Positions 1 to 7,729 of a DNA stretch of 64,000 bases are shown in pieces (position 1 is the first letter of the stretch; each line of letters starts with the position of its first letter). A model generated the notes under the pieces. It was not told the origin of the DNA. It made no database searches and saw nothing but the letters and a program-made list of their open reading frames with translations. A program made the translations under genes and the position numbers. Source of the stretch: Roseburia sp. 831b (lineage in GTDB: Bacteria; Bacillota; Clostridia; Lachnospirales; Lachnospiraceae); assembly GCF_001940165.2 (NCBI RefSeq), contig NZ_CP135162.1, positions 2,137,501 to 2,201,500 of the forward strand, written 5' to 3'.

Positions 1-150
1 ACGAACCACGGACGGTTCGTTTCGAATGTTTGCGTCACCTCTTATCACACTAAATCAGATATATTTAGAAATTCTTATTCATGTACAACGGAGCAAAAAG
101 AATTATAGAATAGCAGATACCAAATTCAATGAAATTCATAAAAATCCATA
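1..150. other. Gene-free left edge with a small hairpin
   Basis: No gene is visible here. The first 20 bases form an inverted repeat (ACGAACC ... GGTTCGT), possibly the end of a terminator for a gene left of the window, but only a short T-run follows. The rest is AT-rich spacer. Confidence 0.25.
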
Positions 151-202
151 AAAAAAGGTTCATGAAAGAACATACCCGCGGTGGTATGCCCCTTCATGAA
201 CC
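151..202 (-). terminator. Intrinsic terminator of pckA
   Basis: GGTTCATGAA (157-166) pairs with TTCATGAACC (193-202), and CATACC/GGTATG pair inside. On the minus strand the stem is followed by six T (151-156). It lies 77 bases past the pckA stop codon. Confidence 0.85.
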
Positions 203-278
203 ATAAGTTCACTCTGTGTTATCTATATTTTGTTTCCAAATAGAAATTATAACAGATTGATTTCAAATTGCAAGCTTT

Positions 279-1883
279 TTATGCTTTTGGTCCTGCTGCA
301 ACTAATGCTTTACCAGCATCGTTTCCTTCGTATTTTGCGAAGTTCTTCACGAATCTGGATGCAAGATCTTTTGCTTTTGTTTCCCATTCTGTAGGATCTG
401 CGTATGTATCACGAGGATCTAAGATACCGGAATCTACGCCTGGAAGTTCTGTTGGAACTTCGAAATCAAACATAGGAATCTTCTTGGTAGGAGCGTCTAA
501 GATTGCGCCGCTTAAGATGGCATCGATGATACCACGGGTATCTTTGATGGAGATACGTTTTCCAGTTCCGTTCCATCCTGTATTTACTAAGTAAGCTTTT
601 GCTCCACTCTTCTGCATTTTCTTAACGAGTTCTTCTGCATATTTAGTAGGATGTAACTCTAAGAATGCCTGTCCAAAGCAAGCAGAGAAAGTAGGGGTAG
701 GCTCTGTGATTCCACGCTCTGTACCAGCTAATTTTGCTGTAAAGCCAGATAAGAAATAGTACTGTGTCTGTTCTGGAGTTAAGATGGAAACTGGAGGAAG
801 TACACCAAATGCATCTGCGGATAAGAAGATTACGTTCTTAGCTGCTGGAGCAGAGGAAATTGGACGTACAATATTCTGAATGTGATCGATTGGATAAGAT
901 ACACGTGTATTCTCTGTCACGCTCTTATCTGCGAAATCAATCTTACCGTTTGCATCAAGAGTAACGTTCTCAAGAAGTGCGTTACGTTTGATTGCATTGT
1001 AGATATCCGGCTCAGATTCTTTATCCAGGTTGATAACTTTTGCGTAGCATCCACCTTCGAAGTTGAATACACCATTGTCATCCCAACCGTGCTCATCATC
1101 ACCGATTAAGAGACGTTTTGGATCGGTAGAAAGCGTTGTTTTACCTGTACCGGAAAGACCGAAGAAGATTGCTGTATTCTCACCGTTCTTGTCTGTGTTT
1201 GCAGAACAGTGCATAGAAGCAATACCTTTTAATGGAAGGTAGTAGTTCATCATGGAGAACATACCTTTCTTCATCTCACCGCCGTACCATGTATTGATGA
1301 TAACCTGCTCGCGGCTTGTGATGTTGAATGCAACACATGTCTCAGAGTTAAGACCTAATTCTTTGTAGTTCTCAACTTTTGCTTTAGAAGCATTGTAAAC
1401 AACGAAATCTGGCTCGAAGTTCTCTAATTCTTCTGCTGTAGGTTTGATGAACATGTTTGTTACAAAGTGTGCCTGCCATGCTACTTCTACGATGAAACGA
1501 ATTGCCATACGTGTATCTTTGTTTGCACCACAGAATGCATCTACTACGAATAATCTCTTATTGGAAAGCTCTTTCTTTGCGATATCCTTTACAGCGCTCC
1601 AAGCTTCCTGTGTCATTGGATGGTTGTCATTCTTATACTCATCAGATGTCCACCATACAGTGTCTTTTGAGTTCTCATCTACTACGATAAATTTATCTTT
1701 TGGAGAACGTCCTGTGTAAATACCAGTCATAACGTTGACTGCGCCCAATTCACTTTCCTGACCTTTTTCGTAACCGTCAAGTCCTGATTTGGTTTCCTCT
1801 TCATACAGTACATCATAAGAAGGATTGTATACGATTTCTGTTGTTCCGGAAATACCATACTTGCTTAAATCAATTTTTGCCAT
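279..1883 (-). CDS. pckA: Phosphoenolpyruvate carboxykinase (ATP)
   Basis: Interconverts oxaloacetate plus ATP and PEP plus CO2 and ADP in the cytosol; in gut Firmicutes it often runs toward oxaloacetate as a CO2-fixing step. The 534 residues match the family's usual length. Visible motifs are the P-loop [11 protein letters not shown] (about residue 243), the LIGDDEHGW metal/kinase segment and the RVSYPIDHI segment. The ATG is preceded by AAGAGG on the minus strand. It is a single-gene unit with its own promoter region and terminator. Identification is secure. Confidence 0.97.
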   Translation of the reverse strand: MAKIDLSKYGISGTTEIVYNPSYDVLYEEETKSGLDGYEKGQESELGAVNVMTGIYTGRSPKDKFIVVDENSKDTVWWTSDEYKNDNHPMTQEAWSAVKDIAKKELSNKRLFVVDAFCGANKDTRMAIRFIVEVAWQAHFVTNMFIKPTAEELENFEPDFVVYNASKAKVENYKELGLNSETCVAFNITSREQVIINTWYGGEMKKGMFSMMNYYLPLKGIASMHCSANTDKNGENTAIFFGLSGTGKTTLSTDPKRLLIGDDEHGWDDNGVFNFEGGCYAKVINLDKESEPDIYNAIKRNALLENVTLDANGKIDFADKSVTENTRVSYPIDHIQNIVRPISSAPAAKNVIFLSADAFGVLPPVSILTPEQTQYYFLSGFTAKLAGTERGITEPTPTFSACFGQAFLELHPTKYAEELVKKMQKSGAKAYLVNTGWNGTGKRISIKDTRGIIDAILSGAILDAPTKKIPMFDFEVPTELPGVDSGILDPRDTYADPTEWETKAKDLASRFVKNFAKYEGNDAGKALVAAGPKA

Positions 1884-1986
1884 CTTACATTAACCTCTTT
1901 TCTTTAATAGTAGTGAATCTGATTCCCGCTTGCGAGCGTAGGTAACAATTTCATTCGTCACTAGCTTACCACTTCACCTAGATAAC

Positions 1987-2021
1987 ATTATACACAACTA
2001 TCGCTCATTTGACAGTCAAAT
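1987..2021 (-). promoter_or_regulatory. Probable pckA promoter with palindromic operator
   Basis: On the minus strand a TATAAT box lies at 1987-1992. Upstream is TTGACT (2014-2019), with a spacing of 21 that is too long for an ideal pair. The TTGACT lies inside the 15-base palindrome ATTTGACAGTCAAAT (2007-2021), a likely repressor or activator site. Leader bases 1910-1980 can also form weak hairpins. Confidence 0.45.
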
Positions 2022-2114
2022 CTTGAAAATTTTTTCATTTTTTGTAAATTTTTTTCGTTTTTCTTTCTTTTGTGACAAAAGTACTATATTTTCAAGTCAT
2101 TCTATATGCAAAAG

Positions 2115-2765
2115 TTATGCCCGCAAAATCCGGTACGCCTGCTCTAGCCTTTTTTCAAACTGTGAATAAAAGTCTGCCTGCATATCATACGGTTTCAGAT
2201 AAAAATTATGGAGTAAAAACATATTCAGCGTTTTTACAAGCTCCTCATCCTGCTGTGCTGCTATCACCGCCTGTGCTTCCTTGCGAAGTCTGTACCATGC
2301 CATTGCAAATGCTTCATACCTGGTCCGATCTGGAATGTTCAGCCATTTTCCTACTTTTACCTTCGAGCAATTCTGTTTTTCACATTCGCCTGTCTGCAAA
2401 ATATAGCTTACTTTTCCATCTTCATAAATCCTTCCTAATGGAAAAAGCCTGCATATCCCCGGCCGGAACGCATGAATCTTGCAGCGCCCCTCCTGGTTTA
2501 AAAAAACGCATGCCCCATCCGTCTTTAAATGTGGCAGAATCATTCCCTCTTCCACACCAAGTGCTATCTCCTTCGAAAGAAGTGTCTCAAACTCCTTTTC
2601 CAATCCTTTTGTCAGGAAAAAAGCATCATACGGGTCAACTTTTACCGTATCTGCCATATCCCTGCAACAGGAAGAACAGCCCGCGCAGTCGTTACAACTT
2701 ACCCGTACCATATCATTCCAGCCATATATTTTTCCATCCGAGATTTCTGCTAAATCCCTCTGCAT
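2115..2765 (-). CDS. YkgJ-type cysteine-cluster protein (CxxCxxCC, UPF0153)
   Basis: A 216-residue cytosolic protein of the YkgJ family, thought to bind zinc or an Fe-S centre; its reaction is unknown. The signature is CNDCAGCSSCC near the N-terminus, followed by GACVFL, GRCKIH and RPGICRLFPLG with further cysteines. A GTG 36 bases upstream is in frame, but it sits about 20 bases from the predicted transcription start and has no ribosome site. The ATG at 2765 follows AGGTAGGAAG, so I chose it. It is a stand-alone gene with a clean promoter. Confidence 0.85.
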   Translation of the reverse strand: MQRDLAEISDGKIYGWNDMVRVSCNDCAGCSSCCRDMADTVKVDPYDAFFLTKGLEKEFETLLSKEIALGVEEGMILPHLKTDGACVFLNQEGRCKIHAFRPGICRLFPLGRIYEDGKVSYILQTGECEKQNCSKVKVGKWLNIPDRTRYEAFAMAWYRLRKEAQAVIAAQQDEELVKTLNMFLLHNFYLKPYDMQADFYSQFEKRLEQAYRILRA

Positions 2766-2815
2766 ATTTCTTCCTACCTTTTCTAAATCATTCCTGCCCA
2801 CTGACAGTTTCTTCT

Positions 2816-2844
2816 ATTATAATTGCAAACTTTTTCACGGTCAA
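2816..2844 (-). promoter_or_regulatory. Sigma-A promoter of the YkgJ-type gene
   Basis: Minus strand: TTGACC (2839-2844), 17-base spacer, TATAAT (2816-2821). Just upstream, GCCAATT and AATTGGC (about 2850-2896) form an inverted repeat that could bind a regulator. Confidence 0.75.
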
Positions 2845-2964
2845 CCGCTAGCCAATTCTCGCAGAGCATTTTTACACTATTGGAACAAAATTGGCTTGTC
2901 ATTGTGTAATTTGCCAGTAGGAAAACTGTAAGCAACCCTTTGACACCCGAATCCTATTACATAA

Positions 2965-2998
2965 AGAAAAAAGGGAGTGTGAAAAATTTCACACTCCC
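2965..2998 (-). terminator. Intrinsic terminator after metQ
   Basis: GGGAGTGTGAAA (2973-2984) pairs perfectly with TTTCACACTCCC (2987-2998). On the minus strand a T-rich tract follows, 17 bases past the metQ stop. Confidence 0.88.
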
Positions 2999-3014
2999 AA
3001 ATTGCTACCTATTC

Positions 3015-3902
3015 TTAGTCTTCAAAAGGAATAACAGCTCCATCGTATTTTTCATTGATGAAATTCTTGATTTCGTCTGATTTTAATACGTTAACAAGTG
3101 CTTTGATTCCTTCGTTGTTCTCATTTCCTTCTTTTACGGCAATGACATTTACATAAGTTTTTGCTGCTTCGGAATCAGATTTTTCATAAGCAAGCGCATC
3201 TTTTCCAACAGAGAAACCAGCCTCTAATGCATAGTTACCATTTAAAACTGCGTAGGAAACTTCGCCAAGTACGTGAGGAATCTGTGCTGCTTCTAACTCT
3301 TCAATCTTGATATTGTAAGGATTTTCTGCGATATCGTTCACAGTTGCCTCTAATCCTGCGCCATCTTTTAATTTGATGATGTCGTTATCCTGTAACAGTA
3401 AAAGTGCACGTGCTTCGTTTGTTGTATCGTTTGGAACTGCAATAACATCGCCATCTGCGATATCAGCAAGATCTGTCTTTGTTCCTGGGTAGATTCCAAA
3501 TGGTTCGTAGTGAATACCACCGGCATTTACAAGGTGTGTTCCTTTTTCTTCATTGAAGCTATCCAAATATGGGATGTGCTGGAAGTAGTTTGCATCAAAT
3601 TCGCCGCTCTCTACGACTTCATTTGGCTGTACATAGTCATCAAACACTTTTATCTCTAAGTCCCATCCCTCTTTTGCCAAGATGTCTTTTGCTTCTTCTA
3701 AGATTTCTGCATGAGGAGTTGCGGATGCTGCAACCTTAATCACTTTGTTTTCTGTGGTCTCGGATGCTGTTTCTGTTGCTGCAACATCGTTTGTGCTGTT
3801 GTCTGCTGCTGTGCTGTTATCTTTTGCACTGCTTCCGCATCCTGCTAATACTCCAACTGCTAATACTCCTGCTACAATACTTGATAATACTTTCTTTTTC
3901 AT
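3015..3902 (-). CDS. metQ: Methionine ABC transporter substrate-binding lipoprotein (MetQ/NlpA)
   Basis: Binds methionine outside the membrane and delivers it to MetNI. The 295 residues begin MKKKVLSS, a lipoprotein signal with lipobox LAGC. Typical NlpA segments follow, such as ASATPHAEILE and DANYFQHIPYLDSF. The frame could start 48 bases upstream, but the ATG at 3902 follows AAAGGCGG and begins the signal peptide. Normally this would be the third gene of metNIQ; here an IS110 element separates it from metI, so it needs read-through from the IS or a promoter of its own. It ends at a strong terminator. Confidence 0.93.
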   Translation of the reverse strand: MKKKVLSSIVAGVLAVGVLAGCGSSAKDNSTAADNSTNDVAATETASETTENKVIKVAASATPHAEILEEAKDILAKEGWDLEIKVFDDYVQPNEVVESGEFDANYFQHIPYLDSFNEEKGTHLVNAGGIHYEPFGIYPGTKTDLADIADGDVIAVPNDTTNEARALLLLQDNDIIKLKDGAGLEATVNDIAENPYNIKIEELEAAQIPHVLGEVSYAVLNGNYALEAGFSVGKDALAYEKSDSEAAKTYVNVIAVKEGNENNEGIKALVNVLKSDEIKNFINEKYDGAVIPFED

Positions 3903-4019
3903 AATTATAATCCGCCTTTCTGCGAAAGGCACCAATGCGTCATGAAACACTTTGGCTAACTTCCGCTTTTCTAATTTATATTCCTTCTGATATTATTTAC
4001 CTATAAGACTGACACACTA

Positions 4020-4216
4020 CAGAACACGTGGAGGTGAGTGGCGGGGCTGTATAGCGGCGACCTCGTATAATTATTTGTTGTCGGTCATCCGTTAAGGCAT
4101 CAATGATTGGCGCATAACGTAGCCCGTAAACTTATCTCTTCCAAAGTCGACTCGATTTTGCCGGATGACCAGTCACTGTCAGTTTTATAACGCTAAATCA
4201 TCAGGAGGTACTTTTA
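4020..4216 (+). ncRNA. Candidate IS110 bridge RNA region
   Basis: About 200 non-coding bases sit between the likely left end and the transposase. GAGGT (4031-4035) pairs with ACCTC (4060-4064). GGTCATCCG (4083-4091) pairs with CGGATGACC (4162-4170), leaving a large loop of the kind that carries guide segments. A TATAAT lies at 4066-4071. It is established that IS110-group elements encode a bridge RNA in the end upstream of the transposase. That this is such an RNA is inference from position and folding. Confidence 0.5.
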
Positions 4217-5476
4217 TTGTCGTTTAAAATTCTCAAAAATAACTGTTGTGGTCTTGACGTCCACAAAACCTGGATCTATGCCTGTATCGGCATAACTGAT
4301 TCCCTGAAACGTACCGAGTATAAAGAAGCCCGCTTTTCTTCCTTTACCAAAGGTCTGCAGGAGCTGTGTGACTGGCTTTCCAAATACAACTGTACGGATG
4401 TCTGCATGGAATCTACCGGTAAGTACTGGATCCCTGTTTTTAATGTTCTGGAGAAGAATAACATCTGGGTTACTCTTTCCCACCCCAAATATACCAAACC
4501 GCAAAAAGGCAACAAGACTGACCGCAAGGATGCTAAATGGATTTGTGACCTATATATGTGTGGAATGGTAAAACCTTCCTTTATTCCACCGGCTGACATC
4601 CGTGAATTAAGAGATTTAGTAAGATACCGTTTCAAACTCACTTGTATGATCACCGGTGAGAAGAATCGTGCTCATAACTGTCTTACTGTTTCTAACTTAA
4701 AACTGGATGATGTCTTTTCTGATATATTTGGTAAATCCTCCCGTTCCATTACGGAACAGATTTTACAACACCCTGGGGAAACATTTGATGTGTCACCTTT
4801 TGTGGATAGCAGATGTAAGACTCCTACCGAAGAAATACAAGCTGCTGTTGATGGTGCCATATCCAAACAACAAGCTGTAAAGCTCAGACAATGTTTAAAT
4901 CACATTGATGAATTAGAAATGCACAAAGTAGAAATAGAACGGGAAATCTTTCGTCTCAGTGATAAGTATGAAAGCATTCTCAATCTTATACGAACCGTAC
5001 CTGGATTCGATAAGACCCCAATGACTGCTATTCAGGTGCTTTCTGAAATCGGAGGTGATATGTCTGTCTTCCCCACAGCTAAAAACCTCATATCATGGGC
5101 TGGATGTTGTCCCCGTAATGATCAAAGCAATCATAAAATCAAATCCACTAGGATTTCCCGTGCTGGTTCTTATTTTAAACCAGTTTTGGTGCAAGTTGCA
5201 AATGCTTTAATCAAATCCAAGAAACACCCAGAATTTACAAACCGTTATCGACGTATAAAAGCACGTCGTGGTCACAAGAAAGCTATCATTGCCATCTGTC
5301 GTATGATCCTGACCGCTATCTGGCACATACTCACAGATCTAAAACCATATACGCCTGAAGGTTTTCTTGAATCGCGACCTGTGAATAAATCCAAAGTATT
5401 GACTACTTCACAGGCACTTAATTTAATGAAGCAGCGAGGCTACATTATCAAAGATGATGTTGTTCCTGTTACCTGA
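4217..5476 (+). CDS. IS110-family transposase (DEDD recombinase)
   Basis: A 419-residue RuvC-like DEDD recombinase. GLDVHKTWIYACI near the N-terminus carries the first Asp, CMESTGKYW the Glu, and KTDRKDAKW the last acidic pair. The C-terminal transposase domain contains VPGFDKTPM, AGCCPRND and ISRAGS with the conserved serine region. The start is TTG at 4217, 8 bases after AGGAGG. The frame is intact and full length, so the copy may be active. Confidence 0.93.
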   Translation: MSFKILKNNCCGLDVHKTWIYACIGITDSLKRTEYKEARFSSFTKGLQELCDWLSKYNCTDVCMESTGKYWIPVFNVLEKNNIWVTLSHPKYTKPQKGNKTDRKDAKWICDLYMCGMVKPSFIPPADIRELRDLVRYRFKLTCMITGEKNRAHNCLTVSNLKLDDVFSDIFGKSSRSITEQILQHPGETFDVSPFVDSRCKTPTEEIQAAVDGAISKQQAVKLRQCLNHIDELEMHKVEIEREIFRLSDKYESILNLIRTVPGFDKTPMTAIQVLSEIGGDMSVFPTAKNLISWAGCCPRNDQSNHKIKSTRISRAGSYFKPVLVQVANALIKSKKHPEFTNRYRRIKARRGHKKAIIAICRMILTAIWHILTDLKPYTPEGFLESRPVNKSKVLTTSQALNLMKQRGYIIKDDVVPVT

Positions 5477-5505
5477 TTAGGTGTTGTGTATATATTCAAT
5501 TTTTA

Positions 5506-5527
5506 AAACCGACTGCTTAGGCGGTTT
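5506..5527 (+). terminator. Hairpin after the IS110 transposase
   Basis: AAACCG (5506-5511) pairs with CGGTTT (5522-5527), followed by a short T-rich stretch. It may end transposase transcription or be part of the right IS end. Confidence 0.45.
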
Positions 5528-5673
5528 ATTTGCTATGCTCTTTATTTTTAGGCTGTCCTCTACTTGTTTGTTTCAAACTTTTTCTCTCCTTCTTTTTTGT
5601 TATGTAAACCTCTTTTGTAGATGTTTCTCGAAATCATTTTTTCGTAGAATAAAAGCTTTTGCTTTCTGTCTGG

Positions 5674-6333
5674 CTATTTTCTTCGGTCAAACTTTGTTGC
5701 GACCTTCATTCCGATTGTCTGGAAAATCTGAACCAGCGCAACCAGTAATACTACGCAGACAATCATGATATCTGCTTCATAACGATAATATCCGTATCGG
5801 ATTGCAATATCGCCGAGTCCGCCACCGCCGACAACTCCTGCCATGGAGGAATATCCAAAAATCGTTGCAAATGCAATCGTAACGCCTGTAATCAGAGAGG
5901 TTCTTGCTTCTACTAAAAGAACCTTGGTAATGATTGCAAAATTTCCGGCTCCCATGGATCTTGCTGCCTCAATGACACCTGCATCCACCTCTTTGATGGA
6001 GGATTCTACCATTCTTGCAATAAACGGTGCTGCCGCAATTACCAATGGCACGATGGTTGCTGTGGAACCATAACTTTTTCCAACCACAAATCTGGTAAAT
6101 GGAATCAAAAGCATCAGTAAAATCAAAAACGGAATACTTCTGACAATATTTGCGATAAAGTCCAAAATCTTGTATACAACCGCGTTTGGCCGGATTCCTT
6201 CTTTATCCGTTACCGCTAAGACAATTCCCATTGGAAGTCCTAACACATAACCCACTAAGGTAGAGACCAAGGACATATAGAGTGTCTCCCCGATTCCTTG
6301 TATCAGCATTGTTACAACTTCGCTACTCCACAT
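5674..6333 (-). CDS. metI: Methionine ABC transporter permease MetI
   Basis: Membrane subunit of the methionine importer. The 219 residues hold five or six hydrophobic helices (for example residues 15-40, 57-80, 90-115, 150-165 and 185-205). The transport-permease loop is EAARSMGAG at about residues 128-136, which contacts MetN. Its start overlaps the end of metN by 11 bases, indicating translational coupling. About 200 bases after its stop the IS110 insertion interrupts the expected run into metQ. Confidence 0.93.
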   Translation of the reverse strand: MWSSEVVTMLIQGIGETLYMSLVSTLVGYVLGLPMGIVLAVTDKEGIRPNAVVYKILDFIANIVRSIPFLILLMLLIPFTRFVVGKSYGSTATIVPLVIAAAPFIARMVESSIKEVDAGVIEAARSMGAGNFAIITKVLLVEARTSLITGVTIAFATIFGYSSMAGVVGGGGLGDIAIRYGYYRYEADIMIVCVVLLVALVQIFQTIGMKVATKFDRRK

Positions 6334-7366
6334 CGTCGGTCACCTCCTCAATCTCTAATCCTTTATCTAACAGATATTGCTCCATGTCCTGTAACAGTGC
6401 CTGATCTGCGGACAGTCCAAGAATCATTTCGCCTTTTGCAACACCATTCACATTTTTGGTATCTGCTTTTAAAATGTTAACCGGTATTCCAAATTTTAAA
6501 ACCATGTTCGCAACTACCGGCTCAAATGCGGAATTCTCTGAGAATACGATTCGAAGCTTTTTATCTCCTTTTAAAAGTTCCTGCTGTCTTTCCTCTCCAT
6601 TCCAGGAAGCCGTCTGCTGTCCTGAAATATCCTTGATAATCAGCTCTCTTGCCGCCTTTGATTTTGGATGATTGAAAATGTCTTCCACCGTTCCCTGCTC
6701 CACCAAGCATCCTTTTTCCACGATTGCAACATGGCTGCAAATCTCCCGAACCACAGCCATCTGGTGTGTGATGATGACAATGGTAATTCCAAACTTCTGG
6801 TTGATTTCCTTTAACAATTCCAGAATAGAGGATGTGGTCTGCGGATCAAGTGCGCTGGTTGCCTCATCACAAAGAAGAATCTTTGGATTCGAGGACAACG
6901 CTCTCGCAATGGCAACCCTTTGTTTCTGTCCACCGGAAAGCTGTGCCGGATATGCCTTTGCTTTTTCGGTTAAACCTACTGTCTCTAACAGTTCGTATGC
7001 TCTTTTTCTTGCTTCCTTTTTCTTAACTCCCTGTAACTGAAGTGGAAAACAGATGTTGTCAATTACATTTTTTTGCATCAGCAGATTGAAATGCTGAAAA
7101 ATCATTGCAATCTCGCTTCTTTGTTTGCGAAGTTCCTTTTCACTCAAAGAGCCAAGGTCTACTCCTTCAATCAAAACTTCTCCCTCGGTCGGACGCTCCA
7201 AATAGTTAAAGCATCGAACCAGGGTACTTTTTCCAGCACCGGACATTCCAATGATTCCGTAGATATCACCTTTTTCAATCGAAAGGTTGATATCTTTCAG
7301 TGCCTCTACTTTCAACTCTTTCTGGTTAAAAACCTTCGAAAGATGTTTTACTTCGATTTCTGCCAT
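6323..7366 (-). CDS. metN: Methionine ABC transporter ATP-binding protein MetN
   Basis: Cytosolic ATPase driving methionine uptake, 347 residues. It shows Walker A GMSGAGKS (about residue 42), signature LSGGQKQR (about 143), Walker B ILLCDEATSALD, and a C-terminal NIL domain (from about residue 265) which in this family binds methionine for feedback inhibition. AGGAG precedes the ATG. First large gene of the operon, it lies directly downstream of a terminator and a Met-rich leader gene, so its expression is probably attenuated by methionine supply. Confidence 0.95.
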   Translation of the reverse strand: MAEIEVKHLSKVFNQKELKVEALKDINLSIEKGDIYGIIGMSGAGKSTLVRCFNYLERPTEGEVLIEGVDLGSLSEKELRKQRSEIAMIFQHFNLLMQKNVIDNICFPLQLQGVKKKEARKRAYELLETVGLTEKAKAYPAQLSGGQKQRVAIARALSSNPKILLCDEATSALDPQTTSSILELLKEINQKFGITIVIITHQMAVVREICSHVAIVEKGCLVEQGTVEDIFNHPKSKAARELIIKDISGQQTASWNGEERQQELLKGDKKLRIVFSENSAFEPVVANMVLKFGIPVNILKADTKNVNGVAKGEMILGLSADQALLQDMEQYLLDKGLEIEEVTDDVE

Positions 7367-7382
7367 ATCGATATCTCCTAAC

Positions 7383-7419
7383 TAAAAAAGCAGATACACA
7401 CAATTGCATGCATCTGCTT
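7383..7419 (-). terminator. Attenuator-type terminator before metN
   Basis: On the minus strand AAGCAGAT (7419-7412) pairs with ATCTGCTT (7395-7388), followed at once by a T-run (7389-7384). It ends about 5 bases before the metN ribosome site and follows the leader gene. A competing pairing is possible between 7405-7414 and leader bases 7482-7491 (10 pairs including two G-U), which would disturb the stem. Confidence 0.75.
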
Positions 7420-7440
7420 CCTTCTATCTTGCAAAACTTA

Positions 7441-7581
7441 TCAGTTCCGCTTTAAGCCGGGACAGCCAGAGGCAGGCAAAGAACGCATGCACATCATACC
7501 ACAAGAGCACTCGCACATGGTGCTCATCATTTCATTCATCATGGTTGTCATCTGTCTTTTCATTTCTTTTGTCATCCTCAT
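7441..7581 (-). CDS. Met/Cys-rich 46-residue leader peptide of metNIQ
   Basis: A short open frame on the minus strand with ATG at 7579-7581, TGA at 7441-7443 and AGGAGA seven bases before the start. Of 46 residues 12 are Met (1, 3, 7, 11, 14, 15, 18, 19, 22, 29, 30, 32) and 5 Cys (23, 25, 27, 31, 40), with a CECSCGMMCM segment. It lies between a promoter and an intrinsic terminator, 74 bases before metN. I infer a leader peptide whose translation senses Met (perhaps Cys) supply. Alternatively it is a small metal-binding protein. I recognise no family. Confidence 0.7.
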   Translation of the reverse strand: MRMTKEMKRQMTTMMNEMMSTMCECSCGMMCMRSLPASGCPGLKRN

Positions 7582-7640
7582 AGCTGACTCTCCTTTCTCT
7601 TTCTTTTCTCACACACTTTTTATTCGTGCGTGTGTTTCAT

Positions 7641-7720
7641 TTGATAGTTGTATTATAGCAAGGCTTTCAAAAAAGTGTTAATACATGAAATTGATAGTTG
7701 GGTATAGGTAAAACCTATAC
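7641..7720. promoter_or_regulatory. Paired repeats around the metNI leader promoter
   Basis: TTGATAGTTG occurs at 7641-7650 and again at 7691-7700, exactly 50 bases apart, one on each side of the promoter. Next to the second copy is a perfect inverted repeat GTATAGGT-AAA-ACCTATAC (7702-7720). These look like regulator sites; the adjacent LysR protein is one candidate. Confidence 0.5.
7652..7680 (-). promoter_or_regulatory. Promoter of the metNI leader transcript
   Basis: Minus strand: TATAAT at 7652-7657 with a weak -35 (TAACAC, 7675-7680) at 17 bases. The leader that follows has a CACACGCAC/GTGTGTG hairpin (about 7607-7634) before the leader peptide's ribosome site. Confidence 0.55.
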
Positions 7721-7729
7721 TTAAAACTA

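Larger units (their letters stand above)
3990..5560 (+). mobile_element. IS110-family insertion sequence (ends approximate)
   Basis: The element holds the transposase at 4217-5476 plus a structured non-coding stretch upstream of it. It lies between metI and metQ in the opposite orientation. IS110 elements have no clear terminal repeats, so the exact ends cannot be read here. They must fall within about 3905-4030 on the left and 5480-5670 on the right. Confidence 0.8.

Noticed and set aside
2072..2851. 259-residue open frame on the plus strand opposite the YkgJ-type gene
   Set aside because: It is the mirror of a well-supported gene with promoter and motifs; its composition is not protein-like.
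4214..4653. Minus-strand frames inside the IS110 transposase
   Set aside because: Shadows of the transposase; no ribosome sites or family motifs.
7383..7680. SAM-I (S-box) riboswitch or T-box before metN
   Set aside because: No S-box core or T-box consensus is visible; the leader is occupied by the Met-rich frame and one terminator.
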